From the NCBI RefSeq assembly GCF_002878395.1, contig NC_061116.1:125668859-125732858 (forward strand): a DNA stretch of 64,000 nt. The letters are read 5' to 3'. Shown here in pieces: positions 33,601 to 44,995 of this stretch. A program made the translations under genes and the position numbers. The notes below the pieces were generated by a model. That model ran no database searches. It worked only from the letters and a program-made list of their open reading frames with translations, and was not told the DNA's origin. This DNA is from Capsicum annuum. Lineage: Eukaryota > Streptophyta > Magnoliopsida > Solanales > Solanaceae. Position 1 is the stretch's first letter. Each line of letters starts with the position of its first letter.

Positions 33601-35277
33601 AAAGGTAAAATAGCAAACTCATACACTTTTGTATATGTGGACATGATTGTGTGGCTAGTACCATTGAGCATGAGTGGTAGCTTATCTATTTGTAAGTCTA
33701 TTGATTCTTTGCCTCTTGTTGATGATGTACTTGGTATGAGTGTGGATAAACTAGTTGATCCTATTGATGACCGAATTGACTCTTCTTGTAAGATCAATTT
33801 AAGTCCACTAAGTGTTGAAGCTATTGTGTTGAATGATAATACATCATCTATTGATTCTTTCCCCCTTGATGATGATGTACATATTGTGACTGTGGATACA
33901 CTAGTTGATCCTATTGATGACTGAATTGACTCTTCTTGTAAGATCAATTAATATCCACCTAGTGTTGAAGCTAATGTGTTGAATGATAGTACATCATCTT
34001 ATGGGAATTGTGTTGATCAACTTATATGTGAAATTTGTCCACCACTTGAGGATATATGTGATATGTTTAATAAATCTCAAGTGAGTGATGCTGTTGAAAA
34101 TGTTGATCAAATAAATAGGAGTAACCCCTTTAGCATAACCTCTAGTGAATGTTCTACTCTCGGTTTTGCTCATAGGGATAACCATGTGCTTGAAATATGT
34201 TTGATGCTTGATAACGATCTTTTAGAGAATGGATTTGCATATTCTATATCCTCTTCATGGATAGATGCTTCTCTCTTTAAGGATAATATCATATTTGAAA
34301 ATGATGAGTTCACTCCTAATGAATCTAGTGGTGAGAATGAAGTTGAAGGTATAGCTTGTCTTGAAAGCTATAGCCTATATGACAACCCACTATGGTGTTA
34401 CAACATTTCTCCTAAAGATCGAAATCTCTTCTTGGAAGATGAAAGTACTCTTAAGGAAAAGGAATGTGAGGTCTTGGAAAGGAATTATCAATCGGGTGAT
34501 GATAATTTTGACTTGCTTGAATTCTTAAGAAACCCAATAAGTGATTGTTCCTTGAAAATTGATTATGGTTGTGATCCTTTGTATGACACCCCACCCACAT
34601 TTGATGATTATGACAATGACTTACTTGTTTCTTGTGAAGACTTATGTAATAGTTTCTTTGACTTTGGTTGTGGTATATGTATACTTGAGGGTACTTCTAT
34701 AGAAAGGGAAGGTGTCCATTTCTTTGAAATTACTTCTTTTTCTACTACGTGTGATCTTATTGTTGAGAGTACTTATGGCGATGATGTTGAAACTAGTGGT
34801 GAGTACACACATGAAGATACCTTAGTATAAGTTGACTTGAGTGATACCTTTCTTTACTCTCTACTTGATTTTGATTACATGTATACCATTGTAGAGAGTA
34901 TGTCGTGTAGTTTGAGTGAAGCCTATGGGAAATGGGAGTGTTGTCTAGACCCGTGTCTATGGCCATTCTTCCCGTTTGACCCTGACACCAAATATAGAAT
35001 TGATGATGTTGATGCGCCCAATTTGTTGCTTGGTCTACATGACAAGCAAAGTATCAGTTTTGGCGAATTCCATAACCAAATCCTTTGTGCATTTTTCATT
35101 GAACTTTTAATAATTAATTTAAAGGATTCTTGGTTATATTGCAAATATGTGAAACCTTGGTATGTTGAAATGATTTGTTGTGCTAACCCTAACCCTCATG
35201 CCATGAGGAGTTTGTATTTGTTTGTTCTCTTTTTGGTTTTGCTAGGTTTGGATTCGAGGTTGAATTCTTTTCAATAA
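33601..35277 (+). pseudogene. Acidic/aromatic protein of element E (nearly complete, few stops)
   Basis: Sits where pol would be. Three long pieces: 33130-33924, 33976-34830 and 34837-35277, separated by two or three single stops and otherwise open for about 560 codons. Blocks in order: GKIANSYTFVYVD; SIDSLPLVDDV...VDKLVDPIDD, present twice through a 150-base in-frame tandem duplication (33697-33846 and 33847-33996); ENVDQINRSNPFSI; LYDNPLWCYNISPKDRNLFL; DTFLYSLLDFDYMY; PCLWPFFPFDPDTKYR; KDSWLYCKYVKPW; PHAMRSLYLFVLFL; LDSRLNSFQ. A TAA precedes the Gly-Glu-Asp-Asp codons of the purine tract. No known catalytic motif. The aromatic C-terminal third and the acidic N-terminal part differ strongly in composition. 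Function unknown. Confidence 0.65.
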
Positions 35278-35285
35278 GGGGAGGA
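35273..35285 (+). other. Polypurine tract, element E
   Basis: Reads AATAAGGGGAGGA before the 3' LTR. Confidence 0.85.
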
Positions 35286-35804
35286 TGATACAACTCAAAT
35301 GGCCACCTTAATTTTTGAAGACGTCCTGCGAGGCCAACACAAGAAGAACCCAATTATGGTCACATTGAGGGCATGGGAGCACGCATGGGGGACCCATTTT
35401 AAGCCTACAATAGAACAATCCTGTGTATGGAAGGTTACTTGGAAGCTTGCCTTGATGAGATACCCGAGAGGTCCAAGTATGGAAGAATAATTGTGAAGAC
35501 CAAAAAGACTCCTAGAAAGTCATATGTTGAAGTGTGAATAATACCATATCAAAACACTACATGATCACCCATTCATTAAGGGTGTAATAGTCTTTTTATG
35601 CTTTTTCTTTACACTCCATAGGAGCCCCTTTTCATTAAGGGTATTTTGGTCTTTAATGTAATAAGTATAAATAGACTCCTTAGGCTTATTTTTCATTAGA
35701 CTTTGATGAAATTGGATATTATTCTTAGATTGTAGCTTTAGTCTTGTAGTTTTAGCTCTCAAACCCGAAAGTGGTTCCTTGAATACATTTGAAGTTTGGG
35801 TTTC
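35286..35804 (+). repeat. Element E 3' LTR, first part
   Basis: Starts TGATACAAC; TATA-type box 35666-35674; stops at GTTTC (35800-35804), where element F is inserted. An ORF from 35299 to 35490 encodes an uninterrupted class-2 tail (MATLIFEDVLRGQHKKN...EHAWGTHFK...VWKVTWK). Confidence 0.9.
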
Positions 35805-36516
35805 TGATAGCCTAACACTAAGAAATCACGAAATTTGGGGTTCAACAAACAATTTCCAGCAAACACAACTAAAGAAAACAACACACAAAGAAAGGGGGAG
35901 AAGGTGAAGATTGCATAAGATGAAAAGATAGTAAAGTGACCCTTACTTCCACAAGTGAATAGCACTAGAAGGTGTATCAAACCTTCAAACACACATCACC
36001 ATGTAAGTTCAAACCACTCTCTTAGGTGACCCAAAGGAAACACTCTTCCCCAAGCACACTTTTCTTGCCAATTATCCAAGACAAATGAAAACCCTAACTT
36101 TCAAGTGTTCAAGGACCAATTTTCAGATTCTACTCTCTTTCTCTCTACAAAGCTAAAACTACAATATAGAAGTAGGTTCAATGTCATCAAAAGTCTAATG
36201 AAAAGAGAAGTAAAATGCTTATTTATACTATTACATGAATAAAGACTCAAATGCCCTTAATGAGGACCTAAAAGAGGCGCCTCTTGAGTGTGGACTTTAA
36301 GTTTGAAAAGTCCACCAAACCCCTCCTAATAGATGCCCATGAGGTGTAGAAGAGTAGTTCTTTCAATGCACTTCTTCAAAAATCAGCAAGTAACCTCCTT
36401 TGGTCGAATGCATTACACCTTCACACGCCTTCAATTGTATGAACAATGATTGAGGTTGTTGCAATTCCTTGGCTTGGATACGTGTAAAAGGTCTTGAGGA
36501 CTTAGCACTTGCATCA
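35805..36516 (-). repeat. 3' LTR of element F
   Basis: 712 bases, TGATAGCC to TTGCATCA. TATA-type box on the minus strand at 36220-36227. Its first 120 minus-strand bases encode the class-1 tail (SRPFTRIQAKELQQPQSLF). Confidence 0.92.
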
Positions 36517-37691
36517 TCCTCTCCATCTTGAATAGAGTTTGTCCTCAAACTTGTGGCTTCATCAACATCAAGAATGTCCACTGGTGAAATCACAAATATT
36601 AAAAGTGAAATGTATTTGATAATCCAAAGGTAGATCTATTTGGTAAGCATTGTCATTGATCCTTTTAAGCACTTGGAAGGGTCCATCTCCCTGGGGCATA
36701 AGCTTAGCTTTCTTCTGCCTTTGTTCACCCTTTTTGCAACCTCTTGGTTTTTCTCCTCATGCATTTTCTTCATTTCCTCGGATCTTTTGCATCCATCTAA
36801 ACTTGTCATAAGATCACTAGACAAAAGGAGTGAGATCCAAAGGGGTAAGGGGATTCATGCCATAAACACACTCAAAGGGAGTCATTCCCGTACTTGAATC
36901 TATTAACCGATTGTATGCAAATTCCACCAAGGGTAGGTGATCTTCCCATGAAGTCATTTTACCTTTAACCATAGAACGTAGCATACACCCTAAGGTTCTA
37001 TTCACTACCTCTATTTGGCCATCAGTTTGTGGGTGGTAAGACATGGAGAAAAGCAACTTCATTCCAAGCCTACCCCACATAAACTTCCAAAAGAGACTTA
37101 GGAACTTTGAGTCCCTATCACTCACAATAGTCTTTGGGATCCCGTGACGCTTTACAACATGTTCAACAAATAATGAAGCTACACTAGGAGCATCTTCGGT
37201 TTTGGCACATGGAATGAAATGAGCCATTTTAGAAAATCTATCAACAACAACAAAAATACTATCTTGACCCTTTCTAGCCCTTGGCATCCCCAAAACAAAG
37301 TCCATGGATATATCTAACCAAGGCCTAAGGGGAGTGGGAAGTGGGGTGTACAATCCTTGAGGTAGGAGGCGAGATTCTGCACTCCGACAATCCATACATT
37401 GGCCACAAACTTTAGCAACATCCTTGCACATTTTTGGCCAATAGAATTGCTCCTCTAAGATACCGAGGGTCTTGTGAACCCCAAAATGCCCCATAAGGCC
37501 ACCATCATGTGCTTCTCTCCATTAACTAGAAGGAACACACAACCTCCTCCCTTTGAACAAATAACCATTAAACCGAGAATAGAAGATTCGGCCATTCTCT
37601 TTAAGCCATCAATCTCTTCCCCACTCTTCACATTACCTAAAAATAGGAGCAAAGGTAGGATCCTCGGGATACAACATCCGCACACTCTCAA
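36363..37691 (-). pseudogene. Integrase of element F with LTR-encoded tail
   Basis: Zinc region ([10 protein letters not shown]...CGQCMDC, about 37370-37494), catalytic core with all three acidic residues visible: Asp in [11 protein letters not shown], Asp in VSDRDSKF, Glu in DGQIEVVNR, all in one open frame (36817-37494). The C-terminal domain lies at 36636-36824 and is shortened and frameshifted (SLCPREMDPSKCLKG is an out-of-register remnant of the usual PRGDGPF region). The tail 36363-36593 (VDEATSLRTNSIQDGEDDAS, then SRPFTRIQAKELQ) crosses the purine tract into the LTR, a hallmark of CRM-type elements. The upstream linker (37455-37691) is in another frame and lacks part of the HHCC region. 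Not functional as it stands. Confidence 0.85.
36517..36529 (-). other. Polypurine tract, element F
   Basis: Minus strand AAGATGGAGAGGA, also encoding the DGEDD end of integrase. Confidence 0.9.
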
Positions 37692-37697
37692 ATCCCA

Positions 37698-38900
37698 TCA
37701 ACTTCGAAGACAAGGTAGCAACAAGCACATGCTTACTAGATAATGCATCGACAATAATATTTTCCTTCCCCTTCGTATCACAAACTCCTTAGGCCACAAA
37801 TAATGTTGCCAATTGCCCAAAGCTCTAACAAGGGCGTACAACTCCAAATCATAAGTTGAATAATTAAGACTTACCCCTTTGAGCTTTTCACTAAAATAAG
37901 CAATGGGCTTGCCTTCTTGCATCAAAATAGCCCCAATACCAACCTTACTAGCATCACACTCAACTTCAAACATCTTATCAAAATTGGGCAATTGCAACAA
38001 AGGTGCCGAGATGAACGTAGCTTTCAAGGCTTCAAAAGCCTTAGCTTGCTCATCACCCCACTTAAAGGGTTGGTCCTTTCTAATAACCTTGGTAAAGGGG
38101 GCTGCTATGGAGATAAAAACCTTGAAAAATCTCCAATAAAAGCTCGCCAACCTATGAAAACTTTGGATTTCTCCAATAGTCTTAGGGGTCGGCCAACTTC
38201 ATATAGAGTCTATCTTGGATTCATCCACTTCCACACCCCTTGAGCTCACAACAAAACCCAATAAAACCACTTTATCAACACCAAAAGAACACTTCTCTAT
38301 GTTGGCATACAACTTCTCCTTTCGGAGCACATCAAACACACACCTCAAATGCATCACACGATCATCAATAGATTTACTATATACCAACACGTCATCAAAG
38401 TAAACCACCTCAAACTTTATAATATAAGGCTTCATTACATGATTCATTAGCCTCATAAAGGTGCTAGGAGCATTGGTAAGGCCAAAGGGAATGACCAGCC
38501 ACTCATATAGACCGAATTTAGTCTTGAATGCGGTCTTTCACTCATCACCGGGTTGCATGCGAATCTGGTGGTAGCCACTCCTAAGATCGACTTTAAAAAG
38601 ACACAAGCATCGTGGAGATCATCTAACATATCATCTAGCCTAGGTATAGTATGACGATACCTTATAGTGATTTTGTTGATAGCTCTACAATCGACGCACA
38701 TATGCCAAGTTCCGTCTTTCTTTGGCACCAAAAACACCGAGACAGCACACGCACTCAAACTTTCTTTAATGTAGCCTTTGTTGAGAAGCTCCTCAACTTG
38801 TCTTTCAACCTCCTTAGTGTCCGTGGGATTGCTTCTATAAGCCAATTTTTCGGAAGTTGTGAACTCGACACCAAATCAATTTGGTGCTCAATTCCCCGAA
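37698..38900 (-). pseudogene. Reverse transcriptase and RNase H of element F (broken)
   Basis: From 38900 down: RT start ([40 protein letters not shown], 38453-38845), palm with the YFDD box ([14 protein letters not shown], 38199-38456), thumb (38150-38199), and RNase H (37698-38150; [38 protein letters not shown]). The central RNase H segment after KEFVIR is deleted by about 35-40 residues, removing the TDHESL motif and its catalytic Asp. Frameshifts lie near 38456 and 38160. Neighbouring gag-protease is in a different frame across a purine-rich microsatellite. Confidence 0.85.
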
Positions 38901-38978
38901 TCAGGGGCAATCCTTATGGTAATTCTTATGGGAATACATCATCAAACTCTTGAAAAACAAGTGAAATAAAAGAGGAAA

Positions 38979-39062
38979 GAGAAGAAGAAAAAGTAGAAGA
39001 AAAAGTAGAAGAAGAAGAAAAAAAAAAGAAGAAGAAGAAGAAGAAGAAGAAGAAGAAGAGAA
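38979..39062 (+). repeat. AAG microsatellite in element F
   Basis: Mostly GAA/AAG triplets with some A runs, between the protease and RT parts. In the minus frame it gives runs of Ser, Phe and Leu (38901-39146) that do not belong to the polyprotein. Confidence 0.9.
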
Positions 39063-39103
39063 GTTAGTATTAAGAGCATGAGCTAGGAGTAGCATAGGAG
39101 TAT

Positions 39104-40504
39104 TCATGTCTTGTTCCTTGAACAAATCCTTTCTCCTAGCCAACATATCCAGGGGTACTTGACCCTTTTGAGCCTTAGGATCAGCAACTTCTCCCTTGGA
39201 AGAGGTAGAGAACCCGAAACTACCTCTTTTTGCCTCTTTTCGGGTTCTAGTCTTTTGCTTCCCTTTTCTTTCAACTCTCTTAACTTTTGATGCAACTCAT
39301 TCACTTGATAAGGTGAAAGTGGGTGTAATGTGAACTTCTTTCCACCATGCACAAGAGAGTAAGTGTTCAACCTTCCATCATGCTTGGTAGATTTGTCATA
39401 TTACCATGGTCTACCAAGTAGCAAATGGCACGCTTGCATTGGAATGACATCACAACAAACTTCATCTTGGTAGTTTCCTACTTTGAACTTGATCATGCAT
39501 TGTCGTGTCACTTTTAACTCACCACATTCATTTAGCCATTGTAGTTTGAAGGGATTAGCATGAGGAGTGGTGGGAATTTTCAAGAAGTCCACCATTGCAG
39601 AACTTGCTACATTTGTGCAACTCCCACTATCAATCACCATAGTACACACCCCTTCCTTAATCAAGCATTTAGTGTGAAACAAATTCTGTCTTTGGCTCAG
39701 ATCTTCAAGTGCCTTACTCACCATAGTCCTCCTCACTACATAATTAGGAACTTGACACTCTCCATCTTGTGTCCAAGTGTCTTCTTCCTCACAATCATCA
39801 CATAGGACCTCCGGTTTCCTATCACAAGGCTCTCCATCTTGAGGTTCAACCTCACCTCCATTTTTAGATTCATCCCTCAACTCTTCTCCTAAGTAGTACA
39901 TCTTTCCCTCTCTTAGAATCACATTTCTTCGATTCGGACATTCAATTGCTCTATGTCCCCAACCATGACACTTAAAACATTGAAAACCCTTAGAAGAGGG
40001 AGGGAGGGTATTTGGCTTTACCTCCATCCTCGAAGGTTTGTTTGACACTTGCTTTTTTAGAACTTGAGAAGAAGAAGAAGATGAAGTAGATTTGTTCTTG
40101 TTCCAACCTGAAGTCAAAGGACTTACCTCTTTGTTGTTAGCCAAACCCGAACCTTGTTGGAATTTGAACTTGTAAGTCGACCTCTCTTTGTTCTCTTTCT
40201 CAATATCCATGGCTGCTTGGAATACTTCAACCACAGTTTCAAACTTGTGAAGAGTCAAACGGGAGGATATGTCTTTGTTCAACCCAACCTTGAAGCGAAT
40301 AACATCATGTTGCACATGTTCACCCCTATGATCAAGCTTCAAGATGAGTTGCTGAAATTCGTCATAATACGCCATGACACTCTTGCTTCCTTGCCTTAGA
40401 TTGTAAAGCTTGGCAAGAAGATCATTCCTATATTGTTCCGGTACATACCGCTCTCTCATTACTCTTTTCAAGACTTCCCAAGGGGGTGGTTGGCCACCAA
40501 TCAA
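39104..40504 (-). pseudogene. Gag C-terminus and aspartic protease of element F
   Basis: One open frame of 367 codons (39401-40504): capsid (PPPWEVLKRVMRERYVPEQY, SKSVMAYYDEFQQLILKLDH), a zinc knuckle CFKCHGWGHRAIEC with perfect CCHC spacing, an acidic linker, then protease VIDSGSCTNVASSAMVDFLK with the catalytic Asp-Ser-Gly, ending CDVIPMQACHLLLGRPW. The next codon (Gln in relatives) is TAA at 39401-39403, followed by the rest of the protease in an open frame (39104-39370; HGGKKFTLHPLSPYQVNELH). The GSCTNVAS and LLGRPW signatures are typical of the CRM clade. The stop might be a simple mutation; element K reads through at the same place. Confidence 0.9.
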
Positions 40505-41460
40505 GACATTCCCAAACCTTTTAGTGTAATCCCACCAAGTATTGGCATAACCCTCAAAATATGCAATGGCATAACAACATCTTCTCTTCGGTTAAGTCAT
40601 TCACTTGGAATAACTTTTCACAAGACGATTCCTAAGCTAAGTACACCTCGGGATCACTTTCTCCCTTAAAGATCGAAATGCCAACCTTGATTGAATTAAT
40701 GCCAATGTCTCAGATTCTTGGTTGATCACCATACCCATGCTTTGCATCTTGCCCTCGGAATCTACCATAAGGTCCCCTTTGCTCAAATCTTCCTCTCTCT
40801 TCTTCATCAAACTAATAATCACCATGAGGAACTTCATAACCTTCATACTCCCCTCAACTATAATCCTCAATGTGAAGGTGTGGGTTTCAGATTTGGGGTG
40901 TTTGGGGGGCTGGATTTGGTCTTTGGTTATTTGGAGCTTGAACTTGTAGTATTGGAGGTGGTGGATGGTAAGGTCTTTGGTCCATGGGATTTGGCATTTG
41001 GTAGGTGGTGTTTGGGGGAGGTATTTGGTTCGTATTTAGTGGTGTAGTTTGGGTTCCAAGTCCCTCTTGTTGGACTTGGTTCATTTGGGAATGTAGTGGT
41101 CTTTGTAGGGTTCAGTTAGGAGAGGTTTGGGGTAGGTTTAGTGGCTGGTTTTGTGAAGCTCTTGGAGGATTAAGCATTTGGTGGAGAGTTTCGGGGGTAA
41201 TAGTCATGGAAGAGTTATTGGCTTGGACACTAGAGGACGCATGGTAGGGATTAGGAGTAGAAGGTCGTGAGTTCCTCCTACTTTCAACATAATCAAGCCT
41301 TCCACTAAAAGTGGAAATCTCACCCCTCATTGTATCCAATTCACTCCTTATAGCATCATATCCAATCTTTATTTCTAGAATCAAAGCCTCTATTTGGGCC
41401 ATCAAAGCTCCCATAACATCATTTCCCAAAGGTTGGGAAGTAGTACCTTTGGCTTCCATG
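40505..41460 (-). pseudogene. Gag N-terminus of element F
   Basis: Begins at the ATG at 41460 (MEAKGTTSQPLGNDVMGALM), then a coiled-coil-like region (EALILEIKIGYDAIRSELDT), an ESRRNS motif, and a proline/glutamine-rich part that continues in another frame at 40887-41084 (NQVQQEGLGTQ...PMDQRPYHPPPP). The segment 40505-40870 contains the start of the capsid in several frames. The N-terminus is nearly identical in plan to those of E (32829) and C (16031), showing common ancestry of helper and pol-less elements. Confidence 0.8.
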
Positions 41461-41989
41461 GAAAATGTACCTACGAAGTGCAAAAACAACAAGCAAAATA
41501 ACCTAAAAAATGAACAAACGATTTAGTTCAAAAGCCTCTCCTCACTCACACTCAACCTCACCTCACACTTGGCTTCATAAGTGTTGGAGAACCGGCAATA
41601 CTCGGAATGGATCTTCATTTGAAATGACTCAAAATAAGTGATGCACAAACTTGAACCAACAAAAATACTACGACTTGAAAACGAGAAAAGCACACAAAAA
41701 TTGAGGACGCGAAACAACGGACTCTAATCTAATTACCAAACTAGTAGGTAATTACTAGCTTACTAATTAGGGACAGAATTGACTTATAAGAAACTAGAAT
41801 AAAAAAAACTAGAAACTTGAAAAAAATCTAATTTTAGGGTCGAACTTTGGTTGAGCACAAGTGATGATGTGGCACTACGTGGTTGGTGGTCACCCTTTGG
41901 AATTTTGATTTTTTTTCAAAAATTATTTTCGGCTAAACATCCTTAGAAAAGAAGAGAATTCAGTTTTGAGAGGGAAAATATTCAAGTTT
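41461..41989 (-). other. Element F leader, gag-proximal part
   Basis: No gene. Minus strand shows AACTAAAT near 41521-41528 and TTCGTAG at 41471-41478 ahead of the gag ATG. Interrupted at AGTTT (41985-41989) by element J and continued at 47454. Confidence 0.7.
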
Positions 41990-42840
41990 TGATACGGGAC
42001 ATATGGACATCTTATCTTTTGATGACATCTTTGGAAGCCGACATATAGAGGCTCAAGACTTGGTCACCTCGAGAATACAAGAACATGCATGGAGGACCCG
42101 TTTTGAGCATAACTTAAAGCAATCTCGCGTGTGGAAGATTGCTTGGAGCATTTAAGATTGAGGACTCATGGTTTTGGACCTTAATTAAGGGCATTTTGGA
42201 CATTACACATGGTGTATTTACACACCATGGTCGTACCTATCATTAAGGGCATAGTGGTCTTTTTGTCTTCTTTTGTAATACACTATAAATAGGTCATTTT
42301 AGCTCATTTCTTGGCAGATTTTGAATGATGAAGAATTGAAAGACATATTTTTTCTCTTTTGAGAGTGTAACACCCTTAGTTGTAGGGCTTGGAAAAGCCA
42401 TCCTTAGCATAGGGCTTGGAAAAGCCAATATTGATCTTTGCTTGGAAATGGTAGATCTTGAGGTGAGTTCATTCCTTGGTGGTCACCGTAAGAGTGTGAT
42501 TTTTATTATTATATTTATTAGGGTTTTAGTGTATGATATACACTTGGTTTTTGATTCTTGTCATAATATTGGCCTCACTATCTATCCTTTACTTTTCTTG
42601 TTGTTATCTTGTGTAGTGGACTGTTTTTGGGTCCTTTTTGAATCCAAAAATTTATGTTGTTGTTGTCATCTTGTTCTTCATGTTTTGTGGATTTTTTTGA
42701 GTTAAAATAAACCTTGTATCTTGTAATCCTTGTACTGTTATTGTTGGCCAAAATTTGCTCTCAAAGGGGTCCTCATATTCTAGTTGATTTGTGGACTATT
42801 TTGAGTAGTTTTTGAGCCTTCTCTTGTCTTTCCCGTATTA
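41990..42840 (+). repeat. 5' LTR of element J
   Basis: 851 bases, TGATACGGG to CGTATTA (CA changed to TA). TATA-type box 42284-42292. ATG at about 42004 opens a frame of about 48 codons encoding the class-2 tail (MDILSFDDIF...QEHAWRTRFE...VWKIAWSI) without a stop. Confidence 0.92.
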
Positions 42841-42842
42841 TT

Positions 42843-42854
42843 TGGTATCAAAGC
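42843..42854 (+). other. Primer-binding site, element J
   Basis: TGGTATCAAAGC, one base off the tRNA-Met complement. Confidence 0.85.
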
Positions 42855-44180
42855 ATGACTTGATATTGTTCCTACAAGATCAATCTGGGGCTTGCTTGTT
42901 AGAAAATTTAAAAAAAAAAGTGTTAAAAACTGAAAATTCTAGAAAAATAGCAATCTGTCCATGTTTGTGTTCTTGGCCAAAATTGTGTTCTTATTGTGTC
43001 TTGGCCGAGATTTGTTTGTTGTATGTCTAGATCTAGTAGTATTCTGATTTGTTTTGTTGTTTCTAGTGTTAGTTTTCTTGCCCACTTACACTTTGAGTCT
43101 AGATTTAAACTTGAGCTTGAACTTGTTGAAAGTTGTTGTTGTGAACATAAGTGTGGCCCATTGTTGTTGACCATTGTTGTGGTGGACTTTTTTGGCCGTG
43201 TGGTTTCTCCTTGATGTTCTAAACTTGACCACGTGATATTGTTGTTACTTGGTGGCTTGAGAACTATTTTGTTGAAGTTGTAGTTGTCTTGGTCAAGTGT
43301 TGGAGATATTGTTATTGTGGATTGGAGTTGGCCGATGAATTGTTGTTGTTCTTGAAGATTGTTGTTATTGTTCTTGGTGTGGTTGTTGTTGTTCTTGAAG
43401 TTCTTCACCTTCCTTCATATATTGTTAGAACATAAAGTGAATGTTAGATCCTAAAAGGTGAAGAAAAAAGGTGTATGTGCTTGTTAGTGTTGAAAGACCC
43501 TCAACCACCAAAAGGCTTTATATCACTTCTCAACCACTTTTTCATGATTTAAGGACCCAAGTTTTAAGGAGAAGTACAAGAAAAAGTCAAGTCTTGAAAA
43601 TTGAAAAAGGCCTCAAGACTTATTTTCCCTCCTAAAACAAATTCCATCAATCCAAATTAATTTTTGACCAAGACTTGAGCATTTGAGAATAACCACTTGA
43701 TAAAACTGAACCAATAAGTGGCTTCCACGTCACCACTTCTACTGTTCACGCTATATTTTTGAGCTCAAAATTTTAGATTCTTAGTTTTATTTTTATTGTC
43801 CCTTAGTTTCATTATTGTTTTTTATACTAATTAGCAACTAGTAAGCACCTACTTAATTGTAGATTAGTTGTTGAGTCCGTTTCTTTCGTGTCTTCGTTAT
43901 TTATGTGCTTTTCTTTTCTTTTTTTAACTCGTTGAACTTCTTTATTTCAAGTTCGTAAGTAGATTTTGTTTTGTGTCTTGAGTCAATCAAACAAGAATCT
44001 ATTCCAGCCGCCAAGTAGAATTGACATCTTATTGACTACCGGAGTATAAGCAAATTTCAATATTCACCGCTCCAAATTGTGAGGATCACAAAAGTGAGTG
44101 AATACGAGTATTGGTGAGGATCTTTTACTACTAATCTTGTTTGTTCATTTTGTTGGTTTAAAAGGTAATATAAGGGGAAC
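42855..44180 (+). other. Element J leader
   Basis: About 1.3 kb without a supported gene. Ends with TACTAAT (44127-44134) and TTTTGTTGG, where relatives have TTTTGTAGG; the acceptor AG is mutated here. Confidence 0.6.
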
Positions 44181-44995
44181 ATGTCTTCGATAGTCGGGGA
44201 TTATTGTGACTACAACATGGGAGACTATGATTATAGTGAGGGGTTTTATGGCTATGAAGTTGAGGGAGATTACGGAGGCTATGAAAATAGCCATGATCAA
44301 AACTTTAGCAGATTTGAAAGCTACTACTTTGAGGGAAAAAATGAGGTGAATAAAGTACCTAGTGCTTATGGTAACTTTGGAGATGATATAGGACCTTGTG
44401 ATGGATCTTCTGATGACGTTGGGGCATGTGAGAAGTCTTCAATTCTCACTCCGAACCTAGATTTGGTGTTAGGTATAACCCTTTCGTTTGCAAAGCTTAT
44501 GAGAGCTATGATGAGAGTACACGTGAGGAGTGCGAAGATTCATATTCTCCACCTTGTAGTACTCTTTATCAAGATTGATATAGTGTGAATGGTTATACTA
44601 GCTCTAGTGGAGGTTGTCCAACGAGAAGAAGAGGGTATGCATCTCCAAAACCGAGGGGTACTCGTGAGCTTTATAATGTTGATCCAAGAAGGAGTGTACA
44701 CTCTGGAAAGGTGACCATTTGTGGGATACCGGGCTGCCTCATTGTATTAAATAATAGGTACTATAGTAACTACATCGTTCCATCCATGGTTGACTTCTTG
44801 GGGTTGTTTCGTGATCCTTTACTTGTTCCATACTTCTTGGACGGGTTTAAGGTTTCCGAGAGGGTAAAAGTTATCTTCTCCCAATTTAATTACCATGAGG
44901 AGGTGTGGTGTGATGTTTTTCCCATAACCTATGGTCATGTGAGCTCGGGCGCCGATTGGTTTACACAACATAAAGTTTGAAATATGCAAAATTGG
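44181..44995 (+). pseudogene. Gag-position protein with degenerate protease-like end, element J
   Basis: ATG at 44181. The N-terminus is rich in Tyr, Gly, Asp (CDYNMGDYDYSEGFYGYEVE), homologous to the G2 protein at 27162. A frameshift near 44450 separates it from 44585-44980, which continues with SGGCPTRRRGYASPKPRGTR and then a stretch matching the protease of F and K in layout: CLIVLNNRYYSNYIVPSMVD, FSQFNYHEEVWCDVFP and a closing HVSSGADWF. In F the same places read VIDSGSC, VGNYQDEVCCDVIP and LLLGRPW. The catalytic Asp-Ser-Gly is replaced by Leu-Asn-Asn, so the domain cannot be a protease; it may be kept for structure or just be a remnant. No zinc knuckle. Confidence 0.6.

Noticed and set aside
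38901..39146. ORF with long Ser, Phe and Leu runs that looks like a signal or membrane protein
   Set aside because: It is the AAG microsatellite of element F read in one frame.
39401..39403. Stop after LLGRPW in element F as a programmed readthrough site
   Set aside because: The related element K has a Gln codon there, and CAA to TAA is a common decay change; no conserved readthrough context is visible.
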